This document shows, piece by piece, positions 5,841-6,159 of a stretch of DNA of 6,159 nucleotides. The notes under the pieces were generated by a model that had not been told where the DNA came from, did not search any database, and saw only the letters and a list, made by a program, of their open reading frames with translations. Position 1 is the first letter of the stretch; every line of letters starts with the position of its first letter. The DNA is taken from the NCBI GenBank assembly GCA_003483645.1, contig DMYM01000450.1:2505-8663 (forward strand). Reading direction: 5' to 3'. Source of the stretch: Verrucomicrobiales bacterium (GTDB lineage Bacteria; Verrucomicrobiota; Verrucomicrobiia; Verrucomicrobiales; Akkermansiaceae). Made by a program: the position numbers and the translations under genes.

Positions 5841-6159
5841 ATGAAACCGAAAAAGTTACTGTTTCCCGTGCTGCTGCTGCTGAGCGTTGCACTCGTTCGT
5901 GGGCAGCAGGTTCCAGTCCCAGTTCTTCCGGAAGAACTGGATGAGGCGCCGCCGCTGGTAAGCCCTCCCGAGTTCGATCCTTCGGCACCAGGTGTGGCTG
6001 ACCCACCTCCACCACCAGCCGATCCGCCCGGTGAGAGTGTGCCCATCGGAGTTCCGGCCCTTCCCGGGGGCCGGGATCTTTCCGAATTGCCACCCCCGCC
6101 TCCACCTCCGAGTGGAGAGAATGGCGGGCCCGGTGTTCCGGGCGATGATCTCGGGCAGC
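5841..6159 (+). CDS. Exported Pro-rich protein, N-terminal part; probable secretin (3' truncated)
   Basis: ATG 5841 opens a frame with no stop to the window end, so 106 residues are visible. MKPKKLLFPVLLLLSVALVRG is a strong signal peptide with a basic start and a Leu-rich core; cleavage is likely near Gly21/Gln22. The rest is extremely proline-rich (about a third of residues 23-106), with PPPPP at 55-59 and seven prolines at 84-90, separated by acidic and Gly residues. It is therefore a disordered linker or spacer. No secretin, STN or beta-barrel motif is inside the window. The secretin call (PilQ/GspD family, Amuc_1098 position) rests only on gene order after ATPase, pilin, PilM/N, PilO-like and PilP-like genes. 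An alternative is a surface or periplasm-spanning Pro-rich protein. The start lies 29 bases after the upstream stop; AAGGAA at 5810-5815 is too far away (25 bases) to be a normal ribosome site. Confidence 0.6.
   Translation, partial: MKPKKLLFPVLLLLSVALVRGQQVPVPVLPEELDEAPPLVSPPEFDPSAPGVADPPPPPADPPGESVPIGVPALPGGRDLSELPPPPPPPSGENGGPGVPGDDLGQ

Overview
The window shows the end of a central-metabolism gene, a long intergenic gap, and then a co-directional plus-strand operon for an envelope-spanning type IV pilus-like (or type II secretion-like) machine. Coding DNA is GC-rich, while part of the gap is strongly AT-rich. No tRNA, rRNA, CRISPR array or intact insertion sequence was seen. Gene content and order point to a Gram-negative bacterium, most likely of the phylum Verrucomicrobiota. 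The five-gene run of pilin, PilM-like, single-pass membrane protein, small periplasmic protein and Pro-rich exported protein matches the Akkermansia muciniphila Amuc_1102 to Amuc_1098 locus as I remember it. That taxonomic call is inference from gene order, not from a search.

Region by region: 1-408 is the C-terminal part of pyruvate phosphate dikinase, cut by the window edge and followed by a good rho-independent terminator (437-471). Positions 472-1074 hold no convincing gene. They contain a GC-rich hairpin, an AT-rich core with an inverted repeat, and weakly protein-like open frames on both strands. From 1075 onward the operon reads: PilT/GspE-superfamily ATPase (1075-2337), type IV pilin-like protein (2406-2810), a PilM-PilN/GspL-like fusion (2943-4691), a PilO-like / Amuc_1100-position protein (4688-5227), a PilP/GspC-like / Amuc_1099-position periplasmic protein (5224-5811), and the start of an exported Pro-rich protein (from 5841, running off the end) that sits where the secretin should be.

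How the parts would work together: the hexameric ATPase drives insertion or removal of pilin subunits. The PilM/N-like and PilO-like proteins form the cytoplasmic-to-periplasmic alignment complex. The PilP-like protein links that complex to the outer-membrane secretin. The last three junctions are tight: two are ATGA overlaps and one is a 29-base gap. In contrast, the pilin gene is flanked on both sides by stem-loops, which suggests separate dosage control of the pilin. Most starts in the operon lack a clear Shine-Dalgarno sequence.

The functional assignments of the last four proteins rest on topology, faint sequence patterns and gene order. The ATPase, the pilin leader and the dikinase are read directly from motifs.
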